Shown: positions 16,944-25,732 of the stretch, piece after piece
Layout: each line of letters opens with the position of its first letter
Numbering within the stretch: the stretch's first letter is position 1
NCBI RefSeq assembly: GCF_000298175.1
Contig: NZ_BAGZ01000008.1
Span: 620,001 to 684,000, forward strand
Source of the DNA: Austwickia chelonae NBRC 105200
GTDB lineage: Bacteria; Actinomycetota; Actinomycetes; Actinomycetales; Dermatophilaceae
DNA: 64,000 nt
Direction of reading: 5' to 3'
The notes under the pieces: generated by a model
What the model was told of the DNA's origin: nothing
The model's database searches: none
What the model saw: only the letters and a program-made list of their open reading frames with translations
Program-made: the position numbers and the translations under genes

Positions 16944-17149
16944 TGTCCGCCCCGGTGGAGCCTTGGTTGCGGGAGATCCTGCGGTGTCCGCGGTGCCGGG
17001 GTGTCCTGGCCGACGGTGTCGACCCGGACGGTGCCCCGGTGCTGATCTGTGCGGGGCCCTGTGTGCAGGGTGAGGCCGGATGCCGGTACCGGATCGAGGA
17101 GGGCATCCCGGTACTCCTTCCCGACGAGGCCGTCGTACAGCAGTCCTGA
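16943..17149 (+). CDS. Trm112 family protein
   Basis: A 68-residue small zinc-ribbon protein of the Trm112/YcaR type. It has a LRCPRCRG pair near the N terminus and an ICAGPC...GC set further on, followed by the family's RIEEGIPVLLPDEA strand. In other organisms Trm112 proteins activate methyltransferases; in actinobacteria this copy sits in the manB operon and its partner is unknown. ATG 16943 shares one base with the manB stop, so translation is coupled. Confidence 0.88.
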   Translation: MSAPVEPWLREILRCPRCRGVLADGVDPDGAPVLICAGPCVQGEAGCRYRIEEGIPVLLPDEAVVQQS

Positions 17150-17211
17150 CCGTCCTGGAGTTCGGGGACGGCCACGATCGGAGTTCAGTATTCAGGCAGG
17201 GGAGGTCGCTG

Positions 17212-18390
17212 GTGCCGATGATCGACGAGGCCGCGCTGGACGATGCGAGGCGAGTGGCGGAGCTGGATTCTCGGGACACCTTGCGGGCGTTGGCGACGGC
17301 TGGCGCCCAGGTCCGTGAGGCGATGACGCTGGCTGTCGAGGCCGGGGTCGATCGTCTGGCGGGGCAGGGGCGCCCGCGTTCGGTGCTGGTGGCTTCCCTG
17401 GGTGGTTCGGCCGTAGTCGGTGACATCCTCGATCTTCTTGCCGAGCCGGGTTCTCCGGTGCCGGTGACTATTCGGCGGAATGTCCCGCTTCCTGGCTGGG
17501 TCGGCCCTCTGGACCTGGTGGTGGCGGTGTCGCTGTCCGGGCGCGCTCCCGGTCCGTTGGCGGTGGCGGCGGAGGCTGCCCGTCGCGGGGCGGCGTTGGT
17601 CACGGTGGGTGCGGCCGAGTCGCCGTTGGCGGCGGTGTGTGCTCAGGCCAGGGGTGTGCACATCGACTCCGGCCGGGGGCGGATCTCCAGCCGGACGGCC
17701 TTGTGGTCGATGGTCACTCCTGTGTTGATGGCTGCTGATCGTCTGGGCATCGTGGAGGTGTCCGACGCTCTTCTCCAGCAGGTGGCCGATCGGTTGGACG
17801 AGTGTGCGGAGACCTGTCGGCCGTCCTCGGAGGCTTTCGTCAACCCGGCGAAGGTCCTGGCGCTGCAGTTGGCGGAGACCGTTCCGGTGGTCCTGGGGGA
17901 GGGGGACCTGGGCGGCGTGGCAGCTCATCGTGCGGCCTCGATGCTGGCGCGGACGGCTCGGCTGCCGGCGACCCATGGTGCTCTGCCCGACGCGGCTTCC
18001 CAGGTGGTGGCGACCTTCGACGGGCCGTTCACCGCAGGAGGGGGCGACGGTGTCGCTTTTCCCCGGGAGCGGGATATCTTCGCCGATCCTTTCCTGGACG
18101 GTCCGGCTCAACCGCAGCTGGGTCTGCTGCTCTTGCGGGACGAGCCGGAGAGTATCGACACTCCGGAGGTGGCGGCTCGAGCGGCTCTGGTCGACGGGGT
18201 GGTCGCCACTGCGGAGGACGCCGGGGTGCGGGTGCTGACGGTGTCCCCGGAACCGGGCCCTGCGTTGGCGAGGCTCGCCGGGCTGATGGCGACGACGGAC
18301 TTCACCTCTACTTATCTGGCCATCGGGCTGGGGATCGATCCGGCGATCTCACGGCATATCGCAGAACTGCGCGATCACACCCGTCGGTGA
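17212..18390 (+). CDS. SIS-domain protein, Rv3256c-like (phosphosugar isomerase type)
   Basis: A 392-residue protein with a sugar-isomerase (SIS) fold: the LVASLGGSAVVGDIL phosphate loop and the VVAVSLSGRAPGPL strand-loop correspond to the first SIS domain, and a second half resembles the C-terminal bifunctional phosphoglucose/phosphomannose isomerase domain. In the mycobacterial order this gene lies between manB and manA, consistent with mannose-phosphate metabolism, but manA itself is not next. GTG 17212 follows GGGGAGG; an ATG two codons further is possible. Enzymatic activity is not certain, because the usual catalytic Glu/His pair was not clearly identified. Confidence 0.8.
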   Translation: MPMIDEAALDDARRVAELDSRDTLRALATAGAQVREAMTLAVEAGVDRLAGQGRPRSVLVASLGGSAVVGDILDLLAEPGSPVPVTIRRNVPLPGWVGPLDLVVAVSLSGRAPGPLAVAAEAARRGAALVTVGAAESPLAAVCAQARGVHIDSGRGRISSRTALWSMVTPVLMAADRLGIVEVSDALLQQVADRLDECAETCRPSSEAFVNPAKVLALQLAETVPVVLGEGDLGGVAAHRAASMLARTARLPATHGALPDAASQVVATFDGPFTAGGGDGVAFPRERDIFADPFLDGPAQPQLGLLLLRDEPESIDTPEVAARAALVDGVVATAEDAGVRVLTVSPEPGPALARLAGLMATTDFTSTYLAIGLGIDPAISRHIAELRDHTRR

Positions 18391-18428
18391 CGGCTGGTCA
18401 GTCTTTTTCCGTGGTTCTTCGGCCCCGT

Positions 18429-18434
18429 TACCCT
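18429..18434 (+). promoter_or_regulatory. Leaderless-type -10 box of mtr
   Basis: TACCCT, 7-nt gap to GTG 18442; the same box and spacing as for DUF3499. Confidence 0.55.
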
Positions 18435-18441
18435 GGATGGT

Positions 18442-19821
18442 GTGGATCATGTCGACCTTGCCATCATCGGCTCCGGATCGGGTAATTCCCTGATCACTCC
18501 TGATTTCGCTGACAAGCAGGTTGCTGTCATCGAGTCGGGGGCTTTCGGGGGAACCTGTCTCAATGTGGGTTGTATCCCCACGAAGATGTTCGTCTATGCG
18601 GCGCATGTGGCCCATGTCGCTCGGGAGTCCTCCCGGTACGGTGTGGACGCCCGGGTGGAGGGTGTGCGGTGGCCTGACATCCGTGATCGGGTCTTCGGGC
18701 GTATCGATCCCATTTCCGAGGGGGGATACGAATACCGTCGCCAGGGGGAGAACACCAGGACTTATGCCGGCCGGGCCCGGTTCACCGGGCCGAAGGAACT
18801 GGCGATCTCGTTGAACGACGGGGGCGAGGTGGCGTTGTCTGCCGACCAGATCGTGGTGGCGACCGGGTCCAGCCCGGTGGTACCGAAGGTCGTTGCGGAA
18901 TCCGGGGTGCGCTATCACACTTCTGACGACGTGATGCGTCTGGCGGAGCTGCCCGAGTCCATGGTGATCCTGGGTGGCGGTTTCATCGCTGCGGAATTCG
19001 CTCATGTCTTCTCCGACCTGGGGGTGAAGGTCACTCTCGTGGTGCGCGGGCCGGCTCTGCTGCGGAAGGAGGACGAGGAGGTCTCGGCAGCTTTCACCCG
19101 GATCGCGGGGGCACGCTGGGATGTGCGGTTGAACTCGCCGGTCTCCGCGGTCCGTCAGGGTGAGGGGCAGATCGAGGTGACCCTGGCCGATGGGTCGTCT
19201 GCCTGTGGGGAAGTGCTGTTGGTGGCGACGGGCCGGGCACCGAACAGCGCCGATCTGGACGTTGGCGCGGCCGGGTTGGCGATGCGTCCTGACGGCAGGA
19301 TCGTGGTGGACGAATTCGGCCGGACGACGGTGCCGGGGGTCTGGGCGTTGGGGGATATCAGCTCGCCTTATCAGCTCAAGCATGTCGCGAACCATGAGGC
19401 GCGGGTGGTGGCGCACAACCTGACGCATCCGCAGGATCTGCGCCCGTTCGACCACCGGGCGGTGCCCTCCGCGGTTTTCACCATCCCGCAGATCGCCTCG
19501 GTGGGGGCAACCGAACAGCAGCTTCGCGAGCGGGGGGTGCCTTTCGTCTCGAAGGTGCAGCGTTATGGGGACACCGCTTACGGCTGGGCGATGGAGGATG
19601 TGGAGAGTTTCTGCAAGGTGTTGGCCGATCCGTCCTCCGGTGAGCTGTTGGGCGCGCACATCCTGGGGGTCGAGGCGTCGACGTTGATCCAGCCGTTGAT
19701 CCAGGCGATGTCCTTCGGGCAGACGGTGTCGCAGGTCGCCCGGGGACAGTACTGGATCCATCCGGCGCTCACCGAGGTCCTCGAGAACGCTCTTCTGGGG
19801 GTGGAGGCAGCGCGGAGCTGA
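18442..19821 (+). CDS. mtr: Mycothione reductase
   Basis: NADPH-dependent flavoprotein disulfide reductase that regenerates mycothiol from mycothione, the low-molecular-weight thiol system of actinobacteria. The 459-residue protein has the FAD-binding GSGSGN (10-15), the redox-active disulfide Cys39/Cys44 in GTCLNVGC, the NAD(P)-binding GGGFIAAEFA, a second FAD motif ALGDI, and the C-terminal catalytic His440-Glu445 pair in HPALTEV. Substitution of lysine-type residues for glutathione contacts, and the actinobacterial context, favour mycothione over glutathione or lipoamide. GTG 18442 is probably leaderless. A strong terminator follows. Confidence 0.92.
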   Translation: MDHVDLAIIGSGSGNSLITPDFADKQVAVIESGAFGGTCLNVGCIPTKMFVYAAHVAHVARESSRYGVDARVEGVRWPDIRDRVFGRIDPISEGGYEYRRQGENTRTYAGRARFTGPKELAISLNDGGEVALSADQIVVATGSSPVVPKVVAESGVRYHTSDDVMRLAELPESMVILGGGFIAAEFAHVFSDLGVKVTLVVRGPALLRKEDEEVSAAFTRIAGARWDVRLNSPVSAVRQGEGQIEVTLADGSSACGEVLLVATGRAPNSADLDVGAAGLAMRPDGRIVVDEFGRTTVPGVWALGDISSPYQLKHVANHEARVVAHNLTHPQDLRPFDHRAVPSAVFTIPQIASVGATEQQLRERGVPFVSKVQRYGDTAYGWAMEDVESFCKVLADPSSGELLGAHILGVEASTLIQPLIQAMSFGQTVSQVARGQYWIHPALTEVLENALLGVEAARS

Positions 19822-19836
19822 GTGCTTCCTCGACCA

Positions 19837-19875
19837 GGAGGCCCTTTTCCTCTTTTTTGGAGGAAAAGGGCCTCC
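19837..19875 (+). terminator. Rho-independent terminator after mtr
   Basis: Perfect 16-bp stem (19837-19852 and 19860-19875), 7-nt T-rich loop, followed by a T-rich stretch (CTTTATTTTTA). This is the most classical intrinsic terminator in the window. Confidence 0.9.
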
Positions 19876-19885
19876 CTTTATTTTT

Positions 19886-19899
19886 AGGTAAAATTACCT
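19886..19899 (+). promoter_or_regulatory. Palindrome upstream of the surface-protein gene
   Basis: AGGTAAAATTACCT is a perfect inverted repeat (6-bp arms, 2-bp centre) in an unusually AT-rich stretch of about 19870-19990. It resembles metal-regulator boxes, but its 14-bp spacing is one base short of a DtxR/IdeR site, so the regulator is not assigned. It also lies right after the mtr terminator. Confidence 0.45.
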
Positions 19900-19959
19900 G
19901 CATGTGGAATGCAATATATTCATTTCTTGTCACCTGTGTGTATTGAACGAATGTTACAG

Positions 19960-19988
19960 TTTCCATACGGTTTTCAGGTGGTTATGAT
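19960..19988 (+). promoter_or_regulatory. Candidate promoter of the surface-protein/sortase operon
   Basis: TTTCCA (19960-19965), a 17-bp spacer, then TATGAT (19983-19988). This would give a leader of about 100 nt to ATG 20097. Confidence 0.45.
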
Positions 19989-20096
19989 GGCCCGGTCAGG
20001 GTCTCCGTGGCTCGTTGAATAACGGCGGCCGACACTCTCCGGCCAGGGGAAATAACTTCCGGCAGTGCTGACCGGTTTTCAGGAAAGAACTTGAAA

Positions 20097-21584
20097 ATGA
20101 GCACTCCTTCTTCGATAGATAAAAGCCATTTTCTTCCCCGTGCGATCGCCGGAGTCCTGGCCGTCTTCCTCGCCTTGTCCTCCCCGACGTTGTGGTCCCA
20201 CGCCGGCGTCATCGAGAAGGCCATCACCTCGGTGAACATCCGGGAAGAGAAAGGCGCTCAGGGAGACAGCCTGACCTTGGACATGACGTGGAGCGTTCCT
20301 GACGGAACCCGCGGGGGCGATACTTTCACCCTGGTCCTCCCTGACCAGCTCAAGCCGTTGGGCGGCACCGGTTTCAACCTGGAGGCCCCCGACAAGACGG
20401 TCGTGGCAAAGGCGGTCATCCAGGGCCAGACGGTGACCTTCACCATGACCGATTACGCCCAGAGTCATATCAAGGTCCATGGGTCCGCCTATTTCACGGT
20501 GACTTTTGCCAAGGAGTTGAAGCCCGGGCCGAACGACCTGACCTTCCGGGTGGGAACTTCCGTCTTCAAGGACACGATCATCGTCGGTGAGAAGAATCCC
20601 AACGACCTGTCGAAGACCGCGACCAAGTGGGCCACGTGGTTGAAGTCGCCGTTGGCGCCGGGCGTCCCCGCAGGGTCCAACATCCTGTGGGGCATCATCG
20701 GGCCCAAGATCACCTCCACCCGTCCGATGACCTTTGTCGATACTCCCGGGCCTGGCCAGGAGATCATCTGCGGCTATGCCGTGATGCTCAGTGGGAAACG
20801 GAATGTCGGGGGAAGGCTGGACGGTCAAGGGATCGGTTTCCACAGGCCGACTCACTACGACATCATCTCCTGCAGCCCGAAGGAGATAGTGGTCACTCTC
20901 AAACCCACTTCCCAGCATGTCGGCAGCGTTCCCATGCTGCTGGGCGTCTCCCGGATGACCGACGGAACCTTGAAGTCCTACACCAATTCCGGGAAGGTCG
21001 TCGTCGGCAATGGCGCAATCCCGGTGAAGACCGAGCTGCTCTCTGCCGGCGGGACCGGCGGAGGAGAACAAACGCCGCCGGTTCGTCCCCCCCGGCCCAG
21101 GACAGTCACCACAACCGTGACAGTCACCGCGACCATGACTGTCACCCCTCCGTTGTCAAGCGCTTCGATCCCGGGGAGCTCCACCTCCACGACGAGCCGG
21201 CCACCGCTGCCGACCGCGCCGGCGACGACACCCGATTCGAGCACCACCACCGAATCGACCTCGTCCACGACAAGTCGACCGCCATTGCCGACCATGCCGG
21301 CCACGACACCCGATTCGAGCACCACCACCAGCACCTCCGGAGCGACGGTCGCGCCCACGAACAGTGGGCTGCCGACCACGCCTCCCGCCGGAGCCACCCC
21401 CTATCGTCCCGGCGTAGCCACTCCGGTGCCGGTGACGAAACGGAATATCGGCTCACCCCGCTATGTCGACACCGGTGTGCCTGACGAGGGCGGACCCGAA
21501 TGGCGTCTCGTCGCCGCAGGCCTCGGGCTGATCGCCGCATCCGGTCTCGTTCTTCTCCTCGTCGGACGGCGGGAAGAACGCTGA
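20097..21584 (+). CDS. Secreted, sortase-anchored Ig-like surface protein
   Basis: A 495-residue putative cell-wall-anchored adhesin. A signal peptide with hydrophobic core at about 15-32 is followed by a folded region (about 40-320) whose strands (SVNIREEKGAQGDSLTLDMTWSVP, DTFTLVLPDQLKP) resemble the Ig-like adhesion domains of Gram-positive collagen/fibrinogen binders. Residues about 330-450 are a Thr/Pro/Ser stalk with two 26-residue repeats (nt 21186-21263 and 21264-21341). The C terminus has YVDTGVP (V457-D-T-G460), a hydrophobic segment (about 469-490) and a basic tail RREER, the layout of a sorting signal though not LPXTG. ATG 20097 is used, behind AGGAAAG; TTG 20091 is too close to it. 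A class F sortase gene follows directly. The ligand is unknown. Confidence 0.78.
   Translation: MSTPSSIDKSHFLPRAIAGVLAVFLALSSPTLWSHAGVIEKAITSVNIREEKGAQGDSLTLDMTWSVPDGTRGGDTFTLVLPDQLKPLGGTGFNLEAPDKTVVAKAVIQGQTVTFTMTDYAQSHIKVHGSAYFTVTFAKELKPGPNDLTFRVGTSVFKDTIIVGEKNPNDLSKTATKWATWLKSPLAPGVPAGSNILWGIIGPKITSTRPMTFVDTPGPGQEIICGYAVMLSGKRNVGGRLDGQGIGFHRPTHYDIISCSPKEIVVTLKPTSQHVGSVPMLLGVSRMTDGTLKSYTNSGKVVVGNGAIPVKTELLSAGGTGGGEQTPPVRPPRPRTVTTTVTVTATMTVTPPLSSASIPGSSTSTTSRPPLPTAPATTPDSSTTTESTSSTTSRPPLPTMPATTPDSSTTTSTSGATVAPTNSGLPTTPPAGATPYRPGVATPVPVTKRNIGSPRYVDTGVPDEGGPEWRLVAAGLGLIAASGLVLLLVGRREER
21186..21341 (+). repeat. Two 78-bp tandem repeats in the stalk coding region
   Basis: The two units encode nearly the same 26 residues, built on a SRPPLPTxPATTPDSSTTT core (x = Ala or Met). 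The copies differ at several third positions, so the duplication is not recent. Repeat number sets the stalk length. Confidence 0.8.
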
Positions 21585-21604
21585 CCCAGGGAAGCACGGA
21601 CCCG

Positions 21605-22264
21605 GTGACCCCGGTGCCTCCCTCGGAGAACAGAAGGAACGGCCACCGCCGGACGCTGCGAATACTCGCTCTGGCGGTGGCCGCCACCGGTGCCGGACTG
21701 TTCCTGCAGGGGATCGACCGTGACCCGGAAGCAGCACCCCTGCCTGCAGCGACCTTCGACGAAAGAGCACTCGGACACGCCTCCGACCCGGAACCGCCCG
21801 ATCCGACGCCGATCAAAACCTACGGGCCTCGGCGCCTGGGCATCCCCGCGCTGGGGATCGACGCCCCCGTCCAGGACGAGGACATCGCCGGATCAGGTGC
21901 CCTGGTCATCCCCGGAGACCCCGCGACAGTAGGCCGGTGGCGGGACGGCCCGGAGATGTCCGCGACCACCGGAACCACCCTGCTGGCTGGCCACGTCAAC
22001 TTCTCCGGTGTCGGACGAGGCGCACTGGCCGAACTGCACCGTATCCGACCTCGTGAACTGGTCGTCACCACCGATGCCGCCGGCCAGGTCTACCGGTGGC
22101 GGGTCAGCGCATCCTCCGTACACCACAAGGACGCGCTGCCCGCCTTCGAGGCCACCGGGCGGCGACAACTGGCCCTGATCACCTGCGGCGGGCCGGTACT
22201 GCAGACCGGACAAGGCCGCAGCTACCGGGACAATGTCGTGGTCTACGCCGACCCCGCACCCTGA
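21605..22264 (+). CDS. Class F sortase
   Basis: Cysteine transpeptidase that joins cell-wall sorting signals to the wall or a pilus-like partner. The protein of about 219 residues has an N-terminal membrane segment (about 16-34), then the sortase barrel with catalytic His130 (LLAGHVNF), Cys194 (LITCGG) and Arg208 (SYRDNVV). The GHV and TCGG...YRDN motifs and the small size match actinobacterial class F. GTG 21605 follows AGGGAAG; an alternative ATG 21500 would overlap the surface-protein gene by 85 bases. Its likely substrate is the neighbouring surface protein, whose VDTG signal departs from the LPXTG-type motifs known for this class. Confidence 0.85.
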   Translation: MTPVPPSENRRNGHRRTLRILALAVAATGAGLFLQGIDRDPEAAPLPAATFDERALGHASDPEPPDPTPIKTYGPRRLGIPALGIDAPVQDEDIAGSGALVIPGDPATVGRWRDGPEMSATTGTTLLAGHVNFSGVGRGALAELHRIRPRELVVTTDAAGQVYRWRVSASSVHHKDALPAFEATGRRQLALITCGGPVLQTGQGRSYRDNVVVYADPAP

Positions 22265-22317
22265 ACCCCGCCGACCACCGACCGCCGGCCGGGCAGGGCC
22301 GCCGACAGCGCCCCGGA

Positions 22318-23253
22318 TCAGTGCGCGGAAGAGCCCGGGCGCAGATGGAGGAGAGCCACCACTACCGCGCCGACGACCAGGCCCACCGCGGCAGACCCCA
22401 AAGTGTTCGTCAGCCACCCCAGCAGTCCGGCGAGAGAACCGGTGGCCTGACGCACCGCCTCCTCGGCATGGTGCAACACGCCGTAAGGCGCCCGCCATCC
22501 CAGAGTGTCCGCGCCGACCAGCAGGATGTGGCCACCCACCCACAACATGGCCAAGGTGCCCAATGACACCAGCCCGGCCAGGAGACGCGGCATTCCCCGC
22601 ACCAGAGCCTGCCCCACCTGCCGTGAAGACCGGGACCGCCTACCGGCCAGGTACAACCCGATGTCGTCCATCTTCACGATGAGAGCCACCACGCCGTAGA
22701 CACCGACGGTGATCAGGATGCCCACGACCACCAGGATGATCGCCCGGGAGAGCAGAGGCTGGGTCGCGACCTCGTTGAGTGCGATCACCATGATCTCCGC
22801 CGACAGGATGAAATCGGTGCGGATCGCCCCGGTGACCATCTCCTCCTCGGCATCGGCGCCGCGCTCCCCGGCCGTCTCCTCGGGTAGCTGGCCGTGCCCG
22901 GAGACCTTCTCCCAGATCTTCTCCGCTCCCTCGAAACACAGATAGGTACCGCCCACCATCAGCAGCGGAGTGAGCAGGAAGGGCGCGAACTGGCTCAGCA
23001 ACAAGGCCAACGGAAGAATCAACAGGAGCTTGTTCCGCAAGGAACCCACGGCGATCCGCTTGATCATCGGCAGCTCCCGGTCGGGAGTGAACCCGGTGAC
23101 ATACCGAGGAGTCACCGCCGCATCGTCGACGACCACCCCGGCAGCCTTCGCACTGGCCCGGGCGGCAGCCGCGCTGACATCGTCCACGGAGGCCGCGGCT
23201 GCTTTGGCCAGGACGGCGATGTCGTCCAGCAGTGCGACGAGCCCGCCGCTCAC
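22318..23253 (-). CDS. DUF808 (YedI-like) membrane protein
   Basis: A 311-residue inner-membrane protein of the DUF808 family, function unknown. It starts with a helical Ala-rich DDIAVLAKAAAASVDDVSAA segment, continues with the family KRIAVGSLRNKLLLILPLALL and PLLMVGGTYLCFEGAEKI blocks, and has about five or six hydrophobic helices in total. The chosen start is GTG 23253 with only a weak ribosome site. It is convergent with the sortase gene (53-bp gap) and divergent from ahcY. Nothing nearby hints at its substrate. Confidence 0.85.
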   Translation of the reverse strand: MSGGLVALLDDIAVLAKAAAASVDDVSAAAARASAKAAGVVVDDAAVTPRYVTGFTPDRELPMIKRIAVGSLRNKLLLILPLALLLSQFAPFLLTPLLMVGGTYLCFEGAEKIWEKVSGHGQLPEETAGERGADAEEEMVTGAIRTDFILSAEIMVIALNEVATQPLLSRAIILVVVGILITVGVYGVVALIVKMDDIGLYLAGRRSRSSRQVGQALVRGMPRLLAGLVSLGTLAMLWVGGHILLVGADTLGWRAPYGVLHHAEEAVRQATGSLAGLLGWLTNTLGSAAVGLVVGAVVVALLHLRPGSSAH

Positions 23254-23390
23254 CGGTCGACCTGCACAGCCGTGGAGGCAAGAAGGGGAAGCATGCAGCG
23301 ACTGTAGGGCACCGGACCTGACCGATCACAGATCAGCGGTGTACATCCGGAAGGCCCAAGACAACATCCAATCAAGAAGATCGTCCGGAT

Positions 23391-23411
23391 TACACTGATA
23401 TCAGGCCTGAT
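23391..23411 (+). promoter_or_regulatory. Candidate -10 box and palindrome upstream of ahcY
   Basis: TACACT (23391-23396) is followed by a perfect 12-bp palindrome ATCAGGCCTGAT (23400-23411) that would cover the transcription start, a good place for a repressor. No SAH riboswitch structure is recognised in the short leader. Confidence 0.4.
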
Positions 23412-23455
23412 TCGCAATGATGCGCAGGCGCCCCCTCATGTCGGGAGACCCACCG

Positions 23456-24922
23456 ATGGCCCCAGAGCACCAGGTCAAGGACCTCAGCCTCGCACCTGCC
23501 GGGAGACACCAGATCCGCCTCGCAGAACACGAGATGCCAGGCCTGATGGCCATCCGTGCCGAGTTCGCCGACCTCCGCCCCCTCCGCGGCGCGCGCATCG
23601 CCGGATCCCTGCACATGACGGTCCAGACCGCGGTGCTCATCGAAACCCTCGTCGCCCTGGGCGCGCAGGTCCGGTGGGCCTCCTGCAATATCTACTCCAC
23701 CCAGGACGAGGCCGCGGCCGCCGTCGTCGTGGGGCCGGAGGGTGCCGCCGAGGATCCCCGCGGAGTCCCCGTCTTCGCCTGGAAAGGGGAGAGCCTCGAG
23801 GAGTACTGGCAGTGCACCGAGAAGATCTTCACCTGGCCGGAGGACCGACACGGCGCCGAGGTCCACCCCAACATGATCCTCGACGACGGCGGTGACGCCA
23901 CCCTGCTCGTCCACCAGGGCCGGGCCTGGGAGGATGCCGGATCGGTACCGCCGACCACCGCCGAGGACTCCGCCGAGGCCGCCGTCGTCAAGGACCTGCT
24001 CCGCGCATCCCTCGCCACCGACCGGAGGCGCTGGCACCGGGTCGCCGACCACATACGAGGCGTCACCGAGGAGACCACCACCGGGGTGCACCGGCTCTAC
24101 CAACTCGCCGAACGCGGTCAGCTCCTCTTCCCCGCCATCAATGTCAACGACTCGGTCACCAAGTCCAAATTCGACAACAAATACGGATGCCGGCACTCCC
24201 TCGTCGACGGACTCAACCGGGCCACCGACCTCCTCATCGGCGGGAAGACCGCAGTCGTCTGCGGATACGGAGACGTCGGCAAAGGCTGCGCCGAGTCCTT
24301 ACGCGGACAAGGAGCCCGGGTGATCGTCACCGAGATCGACCCGATCTGCGCACTCCAGGCCGCGATGGACGGCTACCAGGTCGCCCGGCTGGAGGACGTG
24401 GTCGGACAGGGTGACATCTTCGTCACCACCACCGGTTGCCGCGACGTCATCCGCACCGAACACCTGCTCGCGATGAAAGACAAGGCCGTGGTGGGCAATA
24501 TCGGCCACTTCGACCACGAGATCGACATGGCCGGGCTCGCCCGCGTCCCCGGTGTGACGAAGACCGAGATCAAACCCCAGGTCCACGAATGGACCTTCGA
24601 GGCCGACACGCACGGGCCCCACCGCTCGATCGTCCTGCTCTCCGAAGGACGACTGCTCAACCTGGGCAATGCCACCGGTCACCCCAGCTTCGTGATGAGC
24701 AACAGCTTCGCCAACCAGACCATCGCGCAGATCGAACTGTTCACCAGACCGGAGAACTACCCGTTGGGCGTGCACGTCCTGCCCAAGGCGCTCGACGAGA
24801 AAGTCGCCCGGCTGCACCTCGACGCGCTCGGAGCCCGGCTGACCACCCTCACCCCGACCCAGGCCGACTACCTCGGCGTGCCGGTCGACGGACCGTACAA
24901 ACCCGAGCACTACCGCTACTGA
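23456..24922 (+). CDS. ahcY: Adenosylhomocysteinase
   Basis: S-adenosyl-L-homocysteine hydrolase, splitting SAH into adenosine and homocysteine with bound NAD in the activated methyl cycle. The 488-residue protein has the NAD loop [16 protein letters not shown], the substrate segment [16 protein letters not shown] with the active Lys and Asp, [10 protein letters not shown], and the C-terminal KPEHYRY that closes over NAD in the neighbouring subunit. The chosen start is ATG 23456, with GGGAG 9 nt upstream; in-frame ATGs at 23417 and 23438 give longer versions. mtrA follows after a 130-bp gap, as in mycobacteria, where sahH lies near mtrA. Confidence 0.95.
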   Translation: MAPEHQVKDLSLAPAGRHQIRLAEHEMPGLMAIRAEFADLRPLRGARIAGSLHMTVQTAVLIETLVALGAQVRWASCNIYSTQDEAAAAVVVGPEGAAEDPRGVPVFAWKGESLEEYWQCTEKIFTWPEDRHGAEVHPNMILDDGGDATLLVHQGRAWEDAGSVPPTTAEDSAEAAVVKDLLRASLATDRRRWHRVADHIRGVTEETTTGVHRLYQLAERGQLLFPAINVNDSVTKSKFDNKYGCRHSLVDGLNRATDLLIGGKTAVVCGYGDVGKGCAESLRGQGARVIVTEIDPICALQAAMDGYQVARLEDVVGQGDIFVTTTGCRDVIRTEHLLAMKDKAVVGNIGHFDHEIDMAGLARVPGVTKTEIKPQVHEWTFEADTHGPHRSIVLLSEGRLLNLGNATGHPSFVMSNSFANQTIAQIELFTRPENYPLGVHVLPKALDEKVARLHLDALGARLTTLTPTQADYLGVPVDGPYKPEHYRY

Positions 24923-25012
24923 AGCAGGGCCGAGCCGGGGCAGGAACCCCGCACGACGGCCCCCATTTCCCGTCTGACCTTGGCTTATCCGACCAGAGCA
25001 CTTGTGAACAGG

Positions 25013-25018
25013 TACTAT
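25013..25018 (+). promoter_or_regulatory. Candidate -10 box of mtrAB-lpqB
   Basis: TACTAT 34 bases before mtrA ATG; no good -35 box. Confidence 0.4.
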
Positions 25019-25052
25019 TCGACCCGGGACAGCAGGGGAGAAGGGAACAGGC

Positions 25053-25730
25053 ATGAAAGCACGCGTGCTCGTCGTCGACGACGACCTGGCACTGGCAGAG
25101 ATGCTCGGGATCATTCTGCGCGCGGAGGGCCTGGACGTCGTCCACCGCGCCGACGGTCCATCCGGCCTGGACGCTGCCCGGGAGCTCAAACCCGACCTGG
25201 TGCTGCTCGACGTGATGCTGCCGGGCATGGACGGCATCGAGGTGTGCCGACGGATCCGCGCCGACAACGGGGTGCCGATCGTCATGCTCTCGGCCCGGAC
25301 CGACACCATCGACGTGGTCGTCGGATTGGAGTCCGGCGCCGACGACTACGTCCTCAAACCCTTCAAACCGCAGGAACTGATCGCTCGGGTGCGCGCGCGT
25401 CTGCGTCGCGGTGAAGACCCCGAACCTGAGCGCCTCACCATCGGTGACCTCGTCATCGATGTCGCCGGCCACAGTGTGAAGCGGGGAGAGGAAGTCGTCC
25501 CGCTGACTCCGCTGGAGTTCGAACTGCTGGTGGCGCTGGCCCGTAAACCGTGGCAGGTGTTCACCCGGGAGGTGCTCCTGGAACAGGTCTGGGGTTACCG
25601 CCATGCCGGGGACACCCGCTTGGTCAACGTGCACGTGCAGCGGCTGCGCAGCAAGATAGAGAAGGATCCCGAGCATCCCGAGATCGTGGTCACGGTGCGT
25701 GGTGTCGGTTACAAGGCGGGCCCTAGCTGA
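25053..25730 (+). CDS. mtrA: Response regulator MtrA
   Basis: OmpR/PhoB-family DNA-binding response regulator for cell-wall and division genes in actinobacteria. The 225-residue protein has the acidic pair Asp10-Asp11, phospho-acceptor Asp53 in LLDVMLPG, the conserved Lys in VLKPFKP, and a C-terminal winged helix (about 130-225) with the RVxxQRLRSKIEKDPEHP recognition region. ATG 25053 follows AGGGGAGAAGGG. Three bases separate it from mtrB, its cognate kinase. MtrA targets in relatives include wall hydrolases and rpf genes; the LysM and SpoIID genes in this window would be natural targets, which is a guess. Confidence 0.96.
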   Translation: MKARVLVVDDDLALAEMLGIILRAEGLDVVHRADGPSGLDAARELKPDLVLLDVMLPGMDGIEVCRRIRADNGVPIVMLSARTDTIDVVVGLESGADDYVLKPFKPQELIARVRARLRRGEDPEPERLTIGDLVIDVAGHSVKRGEEVVPLTPLEFELLVALARKPWQVFTREVLLEQVWGYRHAGDTRLVNVHVQRLRSKIEKDPEHPEIVVTVRGVGYKAGPS

Positions 25731-25732
25731 TC

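Noticed and set aside
19886-19899. DtxR/IdeR iron box
   Set aside because: The half-site spacing is one base shorter than the 19-bp consensus and the outer bases do not match; kept only as an unassigned palindrome.
24927-24962. Terminator after ahcY
   Set aside because: Only a 5-bp core stem (CGGGG/CCCCG) with imperfect outer pairing; too weak to list as a feature.
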